Part shown: one piece after another, positions 37,708-46,115 of the stretch | Layout of the letters: each line of letters starts with the position of its first letter | Position numbering within the stretch: the first letter of the stretch is position 1 | NCBI GenBank assembly: GCA_014239365.1 | Contig: JAAZZB010000003.1 | Location: 38,465 to 102,464 of the forward strand | Length of the DNA: 64,000 bases | Direction of reading: 5' to 3' | From: Verrucomicrobiia bacterium | GTDB lineage: Bacteria > Verrucomicrobiota > Verrucomicrobiia > Limisphaerales > UBA1100 | The notes under the pieces: generated by a model | What the model was told of the DNA's origin: nothing | Seen by the model: only the letters and a program-made list of their open reading frames with translations | The model's database searches: none | Made by a program: the position numbers and the translations under genes

Positions 37708-40700
37708 ATGAAACTTTTAAAATCCATTCTTCTGCTTGTCGCAACCTCGGCAATCGCCGCGCCGCCGGATTTTCACAAAGATGTTGCGCCGATCCTTCGC
37801 GAGTACTGTGCGGGCTGCCACAATGACGATGACCTCGAAGGCGAGTTTTCGGTGGAGACGTTTCGGTCGCTAATGAAAGGCGGCGAAAACGGCGCGGGCA
37901 TCGTGGCGGGCAAAGCGGCGGGCTCGCACTTTTGGCAGCAACTCGCCAAACAAAAAAAGCCGCACATGCCGCCGCGCAAGGAACCGCAACTCACCGCCGC
38001 ACACCTCGCCACGCTGAAGGCTTGGATCGATGGCGGCGCAAAACCGCCGGCGCACGATCGTTCCATCCTCGCCACGCTCAATGTTCCCAAAGTAGCCGCG
38101 GCGCATTCGGCGAAGCCTCCGATCACCGCATTGGCAATGTCGCGCCGCGGCATTCGGGCGACTGCGTTTTACGGCAAAGTGCTGGTTGGCAAACGCGCGT
38201 TCACCGGGCACGCGGGCAAGGTCAATGCGGTGTCCCTGTCGCCCGATGAAAATTTTTTAGTAGCCGCCTCCGGCGTGGTCGGCTTGCGCGGTGAAGCGGT
38301 TCTGTGGAATCTCAAAACCGGCAAACGCGTGCGCACTTTCGGCGAGGGCCATCGCGATACGCTTTATGGCGCGGTGTTTTCGCCGGATGGAAACGTGCTC
38401 GCCACGGCGGGTTATGATCGGTTGATTCAACTTTGGGATATAAAAACCGGCCAACGATTGCGCACGTTGGAAGGCCACAACGGCGCGGTGCACGGCATTG
38501 CCTTCAGCCCGGATGGCACAGTGCTCGCCAGCGCAGGTGGCGATTCGGCGGTGAAACTTTGGAACACAAAAACCGGCCAACGCCTCGACACACTCGGGCA
38601 GCCGACGGGCGAACAATTCATCGTGGCCTTCACGCCGGACAGCCAATTTGTGATTGCCGCCGGTGCCGATAAACAAATTCGGGCTTGGCGTTGGATGAGC
38701 AAAACCAAGCCGCGCATCAATCCGCTCGTGCGCGTTCGATTCGCGCACGAAGATGAAATCACCGACCTCGTTATCAGCCCCGACGGGAAGCGCCTCGCTA
38801 CGGCTTCAGCCGATCGCACGATTAAAGTGTGGGCGCTGCCAAACCTCGCGCCCGTGCAAACCTTCGCCCATCAATCCGATGTGGTCTCCGCACTCGCCTT
38901 CGCGCCCGACGGCAAATCGCTTTTGGTCGGCCGAATGGATGGATCAATCGCGCAGCTAAAACTCAAAGCTGCAAACACCCAAACCACCGTGGCGCCAACG
39001 CAACCGCACACGGCCATCGCGGATTCTCCCGCTGCGTCACTCACTGAGCAAGAGCCCAACAACGCGCCCAAGACGGCGATGGCAATCTCAATTCCCGCAA
39101 ATATTTCCGGCGTGATTCTCGATGGCCCTGATCTCTTTCGCTTTCGCGCCAAAGCCGGCGAGCAGTGGGTTTTGGAAACCAACGCCGCGCGCAGCAAGTC
39201 GCCGCTGGATTCCAAAGTGGAAGTGCTCGACGCCACCGGCGCGCCCATCGAACGCGTGCGACTGCAAGCCGTGCGCAAATCGTGGCTCACCTTTCGCGGC
39301 AAAGACTCCAGTACCTCCGGCGATTTCCGCGTGTTCAAGTGGCGCGAGATGACGCTCAATCAATACCTCTACCTCAACGGCGAAGTCGTCAAACTCTGGC
39401 ATTACCCGCGCGGCCCCGACAGCGGTTATATTGTTTATCCGGGCACCGGCGCGCGCCACACGTTTTTTGACACCACGCCGCTCGCACATCCGCTCGGGCA
39501 ATTTTCATACATTGTAAACCCCCTTCCTGCGGGCACCACACCGCCGGCCAACGGCTTGCCGACATTCCCAATTTATTTTGAAAACGACGACGACAGCCAA
39601 CGCCGCCTCGGCAAAGACTCGAAGCTCACGTTCACCGCGCCTCAAGACGGAGAATTTATCGCGCGCGTTTCCGATGTGCGTGGCGCGCAGGGCAAGGACC
39701 ACAAATACACGCTCACCATCCGCCCGCGGCGACCGAACTTTTCCGTGAGCCTCAGCGGCGTCGCCAACGTCCCCAAAGGCAGCGGCCGCGAATTCAGCGT
39801 ACGCGCGGTGCGGATGGATCATTTCAACGGCCCCATTCGCGTGGACATCACCGATGTGCCCGCCGGTTTCCGCGTTACCACACCTATCACCATTGAGGCC
39901 GGGCAATCGCTGGCTTACGGCGCGGTGTATCACGCTCCCGGAAAGCCGAGCACGCCCAAACCGATTTCGCCCAATCCCGCCATCAACAAACTCACGTGGA
40001 AACTCTTCCACGGCTCTTGGCCTAAAGTTCCCGATTGGAGCGCGCTCAAGCCGGTCAAGACCGGTGAATTGAAACACGGATTTTTTGACATTGAACCAGC
40101 CAATCGCGAGGACAATTTTGGGATGCTTTTTGAAGGGCAAATTAAAATCCCGAAGGACGGCACCTACGAATTTATTTTGGCATCCGATGACGGTTCACTG
40201 CTTTTTATTGATGGCAAAAAAATCGTGGACAACGACGGCCTCCACGGCAATGTGCGAAAAAGTGGCAAAGTAAAATTGAAGGCGGGAATGCACGCCATCC
40301 GTGTGAGCTACATTGAGGCGGCTGGCATGGAGGAATTATACGTCGGCTGGAAAGGCCCGAACTTTGCCGAGACTTCCCTTTCCTTTGCGAACGCCGCCCC
40401 CGCTGCCTTTGCCAAAGTTACTGCCACCGCCCGCATCAACGGCAAAAACGTCACCCATCCCGTCAACAATCTGAGCGGCTTAAAAATCATCGCCAAGCCC
40501 AAGCTTCAAGTGCAAGTACTGCCCGCCAGCGGGAAACTTGCGCCGGGCAAACCGCTCGAGCTCACCATCGCGCCCGGCGAAACCATCTCCGCCCGCGTGG
40601 TCATCGGGCGCAACGGAACCAAAGGCCGCGTCAGTTTTGGCAGCCATGATTCGGGCCGCAACCTCCCGCACGGCGTCTACGTGGACAACATTGGTCTCAG

Positions 40701-40854
40701 CGGTTTACTCATCGTCGAAGGCCAAACCGAACGCGAATTTTTCATCACCGCCGACAAATGGGTGCCCGAGATGACGCGGCGTTTCCACCTCCGCACCGGC
40801 TCCGAAAAAGGCCTCGTGTCGCAGCCTATTCTGCTGCGCGTGCGAAAGCGTTGA
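37708..40854 (+). CDS. Large secreted cytochrome / WD40 / PA14 protein
   Basis: A 1048-residue protein with signal peptide 1-18. A planctomycete cytochrome C domain (CAGCH at 34-38; HMPPRKEPQ) comes first, then a WD40 propeller (about 160-415; blades such as SPDGNVLATAGYDRLIQLWD and SPDGTVLASAGGDSAVKLW). Next is a pre-peptidase-C-like beta domain (about 450-670; EQEPNNAPKTAM, FRFRAKAGEQWVLE), a PA14 domain (about 760-895; FEGQIKIPKDGTYEFILASDDGS, LFIDGKKIVDNDG) and a C-terminal beta domain. PA14 often binds sugars. The fusion is likely extracytoplasmic, with an unknown partner. It may be the third gene after DUF1501 and DUF1549/1553, separated by a repeat. Confidence 0.9.
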   Translation: MKLLKSILLLVATSAIAAPPDFHKDVAPILREYCAGCHNDDDLEGEFSVETFRSLMKGGENGAGIVAGKAAGSHFWQQLAKQKKPHMPPRKEPQLTAAHLATLKAWIDGGAKPPAHDRSILATLNVPKVAAAHSAKPPITALAMSRRGIRATAFYGKVLVGKRAFTGHAGKVNAVSLSPDENFLVAASGVVGLRGEAVLWNLKTGKRVRTFGEGHRDTLYGAVFSPDGNVLATAGYDRLIQLWDIKTGQRLRTLEGHNGAVHGIAFSPDGTVLASAGGDSAVKLWNTKTGQRLDTLGQPTGEQFIVAFTPDSQFVIAAGADKQIRAWRWMSKTKPRINPLVRVRFAHEDEITDLVISPDGKRLATASADRTIKVWALPNLAPVQTFAHQSDVVSALAFAPDGKSLLVGRMDGSIAQLKLKAANTQTTVAPTQPHTAIADSPAASLTEQEPNNAPKTAMAISIPANISGVILDGPDLFRFRAKAGEQWVLETNAARSKSPLDSKVEVLDATGAPIERVRLQAVRKSWLTFRGKDSSTSGDFRVFKWREMTLNQYLYLNGEVVKLWHYPRGPDSGYIVYPGTGARHTFFDTTPLAHPLGQFSYIVNPLPAGTTPPANGLPTFPIYFENDDDSQRRLGKDSKLTFTAPQDGEFIARVSDVRGAQGKDHKYTLTIRPRRPNFSVSLSGVANVPKGSGREFSVRAVRMDHFNGPIRVDITDVPAGFRVTTPITIEAGQSLAYGAVYHAPGKPSTPKPISPNPAINKLTWKLFHGSWPKVPDWSALKPVKTGELKHGFFDIEPANREDNFGMLFEGQIKIPKDGTYEFILASDDGSLLFIDGKKIVDNDGLHGNVRKSGKVKLKAGMHAIRVSYIEAAGMEELYVGWKGPNFAETSLSFANAAPAAFAKVTATARINGKNVTHPVNNLSGLKIIAKPKLQVQVLPASGKLAPGKPLELTIAPGETISARVVIGRNGTKGRVSFGSHDSGRNLPHGVYVDNIGLSGLLIVEGQTEREFFITADKWVPEMTRRFHLRTGSEKGLVSQPILLRVRKR

Positions 40855-40857
40855 GCA

Positions 40858-41337
40858 TTAGCCTGCAGCTTTGTGCATTTGCTGCGAGAGATAATTTTCG
40901 AGGCCGGTCATCTTGATGAGGTCCAGCTGCGACTCGGCCCAGTCCACGCTATCTTCGGATTCCACCACCATTCGATCCATCAACTCGCGGCTGCCGGCAT
41001 CCTTCAACTCAATGCAAAGTTTAATGGCCTCGTTGTAAGTCGCCACGCCCTTCGTCTCCAGCGTGAGACTGTTTTCGATTTGCGCCTGAGGCGTCTCACC
41101 CACGTCGATGACGCCATAGCGGGAGATCGCCGGTACGCCGTCCAGATACAGGATGCGGTCGATCACCTCGTCCGCGTGTTTCATTTCCTCAATCGATTCC
41201 GCGTGAAAATGATCCGCCAACTTGTTGAGCCCCCAGTCGCGGCACATTTTTGAGCTGATGAAATACAGGTTGATCGCCGTCAACTCAATGGTTAGTCCGG
41301 CGTTTAATGCTTCGATGATTTGTTCGTTACCCTTCAT
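40858..41337 (-). CDS. bfr: Bacterioferritin with altered ferroxidase site
   Basis: A 159-residue four-helix Bfr, normal length, that stores iron as a haem-containing 24-mer. Conserved ferroxidase ligands are Glu18, Glu51, His54 and Glu94, together with Tyr25 and the haem ligand Met52. At the two remaining positions, aligned by the D132-W133 pair, residues 127 and 130 are both serine (V-E-S127-E-D-S130-V-D-W), where typical Bfr has Glu and His. This fits Bfr subunits that pair with a second, fully active subunit. The Bfd-like gene lies just upstream on the same strand. Confidence 0.93.
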   Translation of the reverse strand: MKGNEQIIEALNAGLTIELTAINLYFISSKMCRDWGLNKLADHFHAESIEEMKHADEVIDRILYLDGVPAISRYGVIDVGETPQAQIENSLTLETKGVATYNEAIKLCIELKDAGSRELMDRMVVESEDSVDWAESQLDLIKMTGLENYLSQQMHKAAG

Positions 41338-41452
41338 AATTTTTTTAATGGTTGCCGCGGTGAGTCGCGGTCAGTTCGTTTTCAATAAACACAAGCCAGC
41401 ACGCTAGCACAATTTGAGCGAGTGGAAAAATAAAATTGTCTGCTACCGAGAC

Positions 41453-41467
41453 TCATTCCCAGAATGA
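41453..41467. promoter_or_regulatory. Small palindrome between bfd-like and bfr genes
   Basis: TCATTC-CCA-GAATGA, with perfect 6-bp arms, lies 5 bp after the Bfd-like stop and about 116 bp upstream of the bfr start. It could be an operator. It is not a clear Fur box. Confidence 0.25.
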
Positions 41468-41471
41468 AAAA

Positions 41472-41759
41472 CTACGCCGCCTTGCAGTGGCATAGCGTCT
41501 GGATGTGCCCGCAGCCGGGACACAACGCGCACGGCCCGCACTCCGCCGGCAAGCCCGCGATCAATCGCTGGATGCGGCACTGGCAACTGCCGCAACCGCT
41601 GCCGGCTGTCGTCAACCGCGTGACCTCCGCGATGGTCTCCGCGTCGTCTTCGTCAATCGCCTCGCGAATGCTCGACGCCGTCACCTGATAACAGTGACAA
41701 ATCAGCGTGTCGGCCGATTGCGTGCGCGTCTGCGCGGGCATGTCCAAAATCGTTGCCAT
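41472..41759 (-). CDS. Bfd-like [2Fe-2S] protein with extra cysteine-rich tail
   Basis: A 95-residue protein. The BFD-like [2Fe-2S] domain has C21-H-C23 and, 33 residues on, C56-G-S-C59 (ICHCYQVTASSIREAI, AGSGCGSCQCRIQRLI), as in bacterioferritin-associated ferredoxin and NirB/NifU domains. Typical Bfd ends near residue 64; here about 25 more residues carry cysteines at 74, 77, 80, 83, 90 and 92 (CGPCALCPGCG), which could hold another Fe-S cluster or a zinc knuckle. The gene is 134 bp upstream of bfr on the same strand, fitting electron delivery to release iron from Bfr. Confidence 0.85.
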   Translation of the reverse strand: MATILDMPAQTRTQSADTLICHCYQVTASSIREAIDEDDAETIAEVTRLTTAGSGCGSCQCRIQRLIAGLPAECGPCALCPGCGHIQTLCHCKAA

Positions 41760-41827
41760 CGTGTGAAAGCGACCAAGTCATCGGGCAAAACCAATGAGTT
41801 GGCAAGTCTTATTTGAGACTGAGTCAC

Positions 41828-41857
41828 ATTTGCAGGTATTCAAAAATACTCGCAAAT
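41828..41857. promoter_or_regulatory. Inverted repeat upstream of the bfd-like gene
   Basis: Thirteen-base arms with two mismatches (ATTTGC-x-x-GTATT) around a 4-base loop, 68 bp upstream of the Bfd-like start and 23 bp after the neighbouring sulfatase. No T-run follows on the minus strand, so an operator is somewhat more likely than a terminator. Confidence 0.35.
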
Positions 41858-41880
41858 ATGGAAGTTTCCGCGAACCGATC

Positions 41881-43362
41881 TCAGCGTTGCTCTGTTTTGT
41901 GGATTTTTTGGAAGGTGCGTTCAAGGCGTTCAACGGTTTCGTTTTCCTTGGGCGCGAAATTTTTCAGCTCGTCCGAATCCGTTTTCATATTCGCCAAAAA
42001 GTAGGGTTTACCAAAGGGCTTGCCCCTCGGCGCTTGGCGACCGCCCGAGCCATTGCCGAGCACCAACTTCCAATCGCCATCACGAATGGCAAACATCCCG
42101 CTCGCGGAATGATGAATCACCGGTGCTCGCGAATAATTTTTCTCATCGCCAAGCATCAACGGAAGAAAACTAAAGCTGTCCGCCGCCGCGCCTTTGGGAA
42201 TCTTCGCGCCCGCCACGGCGGCCGCAGTGGCGAAGAGATCGGTGTGGGTGATGACGCGCGCGCACTCGCTCCCGGCGTTCACCTTGCCCGGCCAACGCAC
42301 GAAGAATGGCACGTGATGGCCGCCCTCCCAAACATCCGCCTTCGTCCCGCGCCACGGGCCGTTGGCGGTGTGGTGTTTGGATTGGTATTGTTGTTTGCTC
42401 GGCTCAGTGACGTGGTCGGGCTCGTTGTCTTTGCGATGCATAAATGAGCCGTTGTCGCTGGTGAACATCACCAACGTGTTTTTGGTAAGGCCGGTGTCGT
42501 CCAGCGCCTCAAGCACTTGGCCGACGGTGTCATCGACGTTCATCACAAAATCGCCGTACGGGCCGAGGCCGGTTTTGCCTTTGAACCGCGGGTGCGGCGT
42601 CACCGGTTTGTGCGGGCCGGTGAGCGGCAGATACAAAAAGAAAGTTTTTTTCTCCTTCGCCATCCGCTCAAGAAATCCTGCCGCGCGCGCGGCCAACACA
42701 TCGAGGCCCTTTTCAAATTCAAAATCATCCGAGCGCGGGCCTTTGCGAATGAACGCGGGGAACTTCACCGCCGCCTGTTGAATCGTCGGTGCCTTTGCAA
42801 AGCGATCATTTTCAATCCAAACATACGGCGCCATATCCAGCGACGCACTCACGCCAAAGTACTCGTGGAAGCCGCGCGTGATGGGGCTATCCGCGATGGG
42901 CTTGGTGAAGTCCACGTTGCCATCGCCATCCCAGCGATCCGGCCCCGGCTTGCCGCCCGCGCGCCGCGTCATATTCATCCCGAGATGCCACTTGCCAATC
43001 GCCGCCGTGTGATAGCCCGCGCTTTGCAAAACTGAACCCACCGTCGGCCGATCCTTTTCAATGAGCGGCGCGCTGTACCCGCCGAGCACCCCACGCTTCA
43101 TCCGCGACCGCCAGCAATAACGCCCAGTAATAACGCCGTAGCGCGTAGGTGTGCAGACCGCTGAAGGACTGTGCGCATCGGAAAACGTCATCCCTTCACG
43201 TGCCAATCGATTGAGGTGCGGCGTTGGAATTTTCGATTTGGCGTTCAACGCCTGCACATCGCCAAAGCCCATATCATCGGCCAAAATAAAAATGATGTTC
43301 GGCTTCGCCGCCTGAACTGAAACAGCGACGAGAAAAACAGTTAAAATAAAAATGTGTTTCAT
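41881..43362 (-). CDS. Secreted type I sulfatase (CTPTR)
   Basis: The start is set at 43362 (MKHIFILTVFLVAVSVQA, signal peptide); the frame is open 21 codons further, but that is a leader shared with another gene. The 493-residue arylsulfatase has metal ligands ADDMGFGD, formylglycine motif C70-T-P-T-R-Y-G-V-I-T-G, GKWHLGMNM, GPHKPVTPHPRF and FTSDNGSFM. It is close in type to the sulfatase at 13.3 kb. It is preceded by about 70 bp nearly identical to the segment before the sulfatase at 45988, suggesting the same control. Confidence 0.93.
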   Translation of the reverse strand: MKHIFILTVFLVAVSVQAAKPNIIFILADDMGFGDVQALNAKSKIPTPHLNRLAREGMTFSDAHSPSAVCTPTRYGVITGRYCWRSRMKRGVLGGYSAPLIEKDRPTVGSVLQSAGYHTAAIGKWHLGMNMTRRAGGKPGPDRWDGDGNVDFTKPIADSPITRGFHEYFGVSASLDMAPYVWIENDRFAKAPTIQQAAVKFPAFIRKGPRSDDFEFEKGLDVLAARAAGFLERMAKEKKTFFLYLPLTGPHKPVTPHPRFKGKTGLGPYGDFVMNVDDTVGQVLEALDDTGLTKNTLVMFTSDNGSFMHRKDNEPDHVTEPSKQQYQSKHHTANGPWRGTKADVWEGGHHVPFFVRWPGKVNAGSECARVITHTDLFATAAAVAGAKIPKGAAADSFSFLPLMLGDEKNYSRAPVIHHSASGMFAIRDGDWKLVLGNGSGGRQAPRGKPFGKPYFLANMKTDSDELKNFAPKENETVERLERTFQKIHKTEQR

Positions 43363-43434
43363 AGAGCCGCAAAGCATCCCGCAAGCCCGTGCGTAGCACA
43401 AGATAAACAGGAAAAGATTGAACACAGATGAGCA
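43363..43434 (-). promoter_or_regulatory. Conserved sulfatase leader, copy 1
   Basis: This leader directly upstream of the sulfatase ATG is nearly the same as that at 45989-46060. It can fold into a short hairpin (CGCA-loop-TGCG) with a compensatory pair against copy 2, where the stem is TGCAC/GTGCA. Differences between copies are not concentrated at third codon positions, which speaks against an N-terminal extension. Confidence 0.4.
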
Positions 43435-43480
43435 GGAAATTCAGGATAAAAAAAATCCTGGGCATCGTGAACATCAGTGT

Positions 43481-44560
43481 TCATTCAAGCCCCATCGCCT
43501 TGCGCAGCACGGGCTCGAAGGCGTTGGCTTGGCGGAGGAAGCCGAGGTCGTTGGGGTGCGAGCCATCGGTGGTGCCTTCTGAATCGTCGCCGAGCAATGC
43601 GTCGCCTTCAAGGTAATACACGTGTTTCACGCCATCGCTTTTCAGTTTTGCATAGGCTTTGCGCAGGGCGGCGTGTTTGGCGTTGTGGAGGTTTTTTGCG
43701 CGAGGCACGAGCCACGCATTGGTAAAGCGCCGATCCTCCACCAGCACGATTGGGGTGTTCGGGCGCGCCTTGCGGAGTTGCTGCACTAACGGCACACAAT
43801 GCGTGGCCACCGCCGCCGCACTCATATTGGGCAAACAATCGATGATGTACACCGCCGCATCCACTTCCGCCATGAGGTCGCCCACGGCCTTGTGCATTTT
43901 GCCGTTGCCGGAAAAGCCGATGTTGATCACCGGCATCTCAAATCGTCGCCCGAGGATCGCCGTGTGCACCATACCCGGCCGAGACGCGCACGCGCCGTGC
44001 GTGATGGACGTGCCATAAAAAACCAGCGGCTTCGCCTTGCGCGGCGCAAGCCGTTCGAACTTGGCTCCCGCGGGCACGCCGATGGACAGCGACTCGGTTC
44101 CATTATACAGCGGCAAATAAATCGCGTACTCGCGCAACCCCGCTGCAATGCCGCTGAGCAGCGTGGCGTGCATCGCTTGTTTGCTCGGGCGCGTGGCGGC
44201 GGCCCAACGCCATTTCCCCTTCACATCGCGCGCGTACAAATCCAGTCCACTCACGCCACTCGGCGGCATGTGCTCCATGCCGAGATTTGGGCTCAGCACT
44301 TTCCATTTCGCCTGGATGGCGTTGGCGTCCGTCTTAAAACGCACCATCATTCCCGCACTGTGTCGACTGAGATTCCACACCGCGCGCGTCACCGTCTTCT
44401 CTGCTTTGGCCGGAAACCGGTCGAACCATCGCTTGCGTTCCTGTTTCCCCCAACCACGTCCTTCGACGCCCCATTCGGTGACGTCGTGCCATTGAATTTT
44501 CCCCTGCGCTACAACGCCGGAGGCACTACCGATGCAGAGAATAAGTAAAATATATTTCAT
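43481..44560 (-). CDS. Secreted SGNH hydrolase with GxDLY N-terminal domain
   Basis: A 359-residue esterase with signal peptide about 1-19. The N-terminal beta domain has the GxDLY-type mark (VSGLDLYARD, near 103-112). The SGNH domain follows: nucleophile block F-Y-G-T-S185-I-T-H-G, oxyanion Gly in NIGFSGNG, and catalytic Asp/His in DGSHPNDLGF near 336-345. Similar enzymes deacylate glycans. It lies between two sulfatases on the same strand, 28 bp after one and upstream of the other, consistent with one saccharolytic gene group. Confidence 0.9.
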   Translation of the reverse strand: MKYILLILCIGSASGVVAQGKIQWHDVTEWGVEGRGWGKQERKRWFDRFPAKAEKTVTRAVWNLSRHSAGMMVRFKTDANAIQAKWKVLSPNLGMEHMPPSGVSGLDLYARDVKGKWRWAAATRPSKQAMHATLLSGIAAGLREYAIYLPLYNGTESLSIGVPAGAKFERLAPRKAKPLVFYGTSITHGACASRPGMVHTAILGRRFEMPVINIGFSGNGKMHKAVGDLMAEVDAAVYIIDCLPNMSAAAVATHCVPLVQQLRKARPNTPIVLVEDRRFTNAWLVPRAKNLHNAKHAALRKAYAKLKSDGVKHVYYLEGDALLGDDSEGTTDGSHPNDLGFLRQANAFEPVLRKAMGLE

Positions 44561-44587
44561 AATTGTGCGGATTGTGTTGCGATAAAA

Positions 44588-45988
44588 TCAATTTTTAAAC
44601 CAAGGTTTGCGGGCGTTTTTTGTAATCTCGGCGTCGAGCGTTTCCATACGGGCGCGGAGTTCTTTCACCACTTCCGGCTTGGATTTGGCGAGGTTATTTT
44701 TTTCGCCGACATCATTGGCGACGTCGAAGAGGAAAATCTGCGGCGGGCGGTTATTGGGGTTGCCGCGCGGTTTCTTGACAAGCAATTTCCAGTTGCCGCT
44801 GCGGAGGCCCTCGATGTTTCCGCGGGAGGTGTAGTGCAGGAATTCTTTGCGCGGGGAATCTTTCGCGGAGCCTTTCCAGAGACTGCTGACATTGATGCCA
44901 TCAATTTTTTTTCCCTTGGGCAATGGCTTGCCGGTGATGGCGGCGATGGTGGGGAGCAAATCGATGGTGCCGGTGAGTTCATCGCAGACAGTGCCGGCGG
45001 GGATACCGGGGCCGCGCATCACGCAGGGGACGCGCTGGCCGCCTTCGAAGGTGGTGCCTTTGCCTTCGCGCAGCGGGCCGGCGGATCCGCCGTGGTGGCG
45101 GAAGGGCAGCCACGGGCCGTTGTCGGTGGTGTAAATGACGTAGGTGTTGTTGGCGAGTTTTAGTTCGTCGAGCGTCTTGAGCAGGCGACCGACCTCCGAA
45201 TCGATGTGCTCGATGACGTTGATGTAAGCGTTTTTGGGATTGGGATCGCGCACGTCATTCGGCACATAGAGCGGGATGTGCGGCATGGAGTGCGGCAGAT
45301 AAACGAAGAAGGGTTTGTCCTTGTTGGCCTTGATGAAGTCGATGGATTTCTGCGTGTAGCGGCGCGTGACGGTGCGCTGGTCAACGGGCCACTCAACAAT
45401 TTTTTCATCCTCAAAAAGCGGCGTCTTCCATTTGGTGAGCGTGGACTCCGGATCATTCCAAAGAATGTCCATCCCCTGCCAGCCGCCGCGCGGTTTGCCT
45501 TTGTTGTCGGGATGATTCATATCGTTGCTGTACGGGATGCCGTAATACGTGTCGAAGCCATTGGATGTGGGCAGCACTTCTTTGTGATGACCAAGATGCC
45601 ATTTGCCAAAACAGGCGGTGGCGTAGCCCTGTGATTTCAAATGATCGGCAATGGTATGCTCGCTCGGATTCAATCCCTTCGTCGATGTCGGAAACAACAC
45701 GTGCTGATGCATCCCCACGCGTTTGGGATAGCACCCCGTGAGCAACGCCGACCGCGAAGGCGTGCACACCGGCGAGGCCACCATAAAGCTCGTGAACTTC
45801 CGTCCTTCCTTCGCGATGCGATCGATGTTTGGCGTCTTAATCGTCTTCGAGCCGAAACAGCTCAAGTCACCATAGCCCTGATCATCGGTGAAGATGATGA
45901 CGAAGTTGGGTTTCGCCGCAGCGGCAGATTCAACGGCGAGCAAGAAAACGGCCAGCAGACCGGCCAAGAGAACGTGTGATTGTTTCAT
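44588..45988 (-). CDS. Secreted type I sulfatase (CTPSR)
   Basis: The start at 45988 (MKQSHVLLAGLLAVFLLA) gives a signal peptide and 466 residues. Metal ligands are FTDDQGYGD, formylglycine motif C75-T-P-S-R-S-A-L-L-T-G, then GKWHLGHH, PHSMPHIPLYVP and YTTDNGPW. The layout is that of cerebroside/N-acetylgalactosamine-type arylsulfatases common in PVC genomes. It is the first of the minus-strand run with the SGNH gene and the sulfatase at 43.4 kb. Its leader matches the one at 43363-43434. Confidence 0.93.
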   Translation of the reverse strand: MKQSHVLLAGLLAVFLLAVESAAAAKPNFVIIFTDDQGYGDLSCFGSKTIKTPNIDRIAKEGRKFTSFMVASPVCTPSRSALLTGCYPKRVGMHQHVLFPTSTKGLNPSEHTIADHLKSQGYATACFGKWHLGHHKEVLPTSNGFDTYYGIPYSNDMNHPDNKGKPRGGWQGMDILWNDPESTLTKWKTPLFEDEKIVEWPVDQRTVTRRYTQKSIDFIKANKDKPFFVYLPHSMPHIPLYVPNDVRDPNPKNAYINVIEHIDSEVGRLLKTLDELKLANNTYVIYTTDNGPWLPFRHHGGSAGPLREGKGTTFEGGQRVPCVMRGPGIPAGTVCDELTGTIDLLPTIAAITGKPLPKGKKIDGINVSSLWKGSAKDSPRKEFLHYTSRGNIEGLRSGNWKLLVKKPRGNPNNRPPQIFLFDVANDVGEKNNLAKSKPEVVKELRARMETLDAEITKNARKPWFKN

Positions 45989-46060
45989 AGAGCCGCCAAG
46001 CATCCTGCACTCCCGTGCATAGCACAAGAAAAACAGGAAGAGTTTTGAACACAGACGAAG
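45989..46060 (-). promoter_or_regulatory. Conserved sulfatase leader, copy 2
   Basis: Nearly identical to copy 1 over about 70 bp, ending at the ATG of the CTPSR sulfatase. The possible hairpin is TGCAC-GGGA-GTGCA, and a GGCGG sequence sits just before the start. Similar leaders on two paralogous sulfatases suggest shared translational or transcriptional control, or a recent duplication. Confidence 0.4.
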
Positions 46061-46115
46061 AGGATGATCATGGTGTTTTTTCAAATCCTGTTCATCGAGT
46101 CCATCCCTGTGAAAA

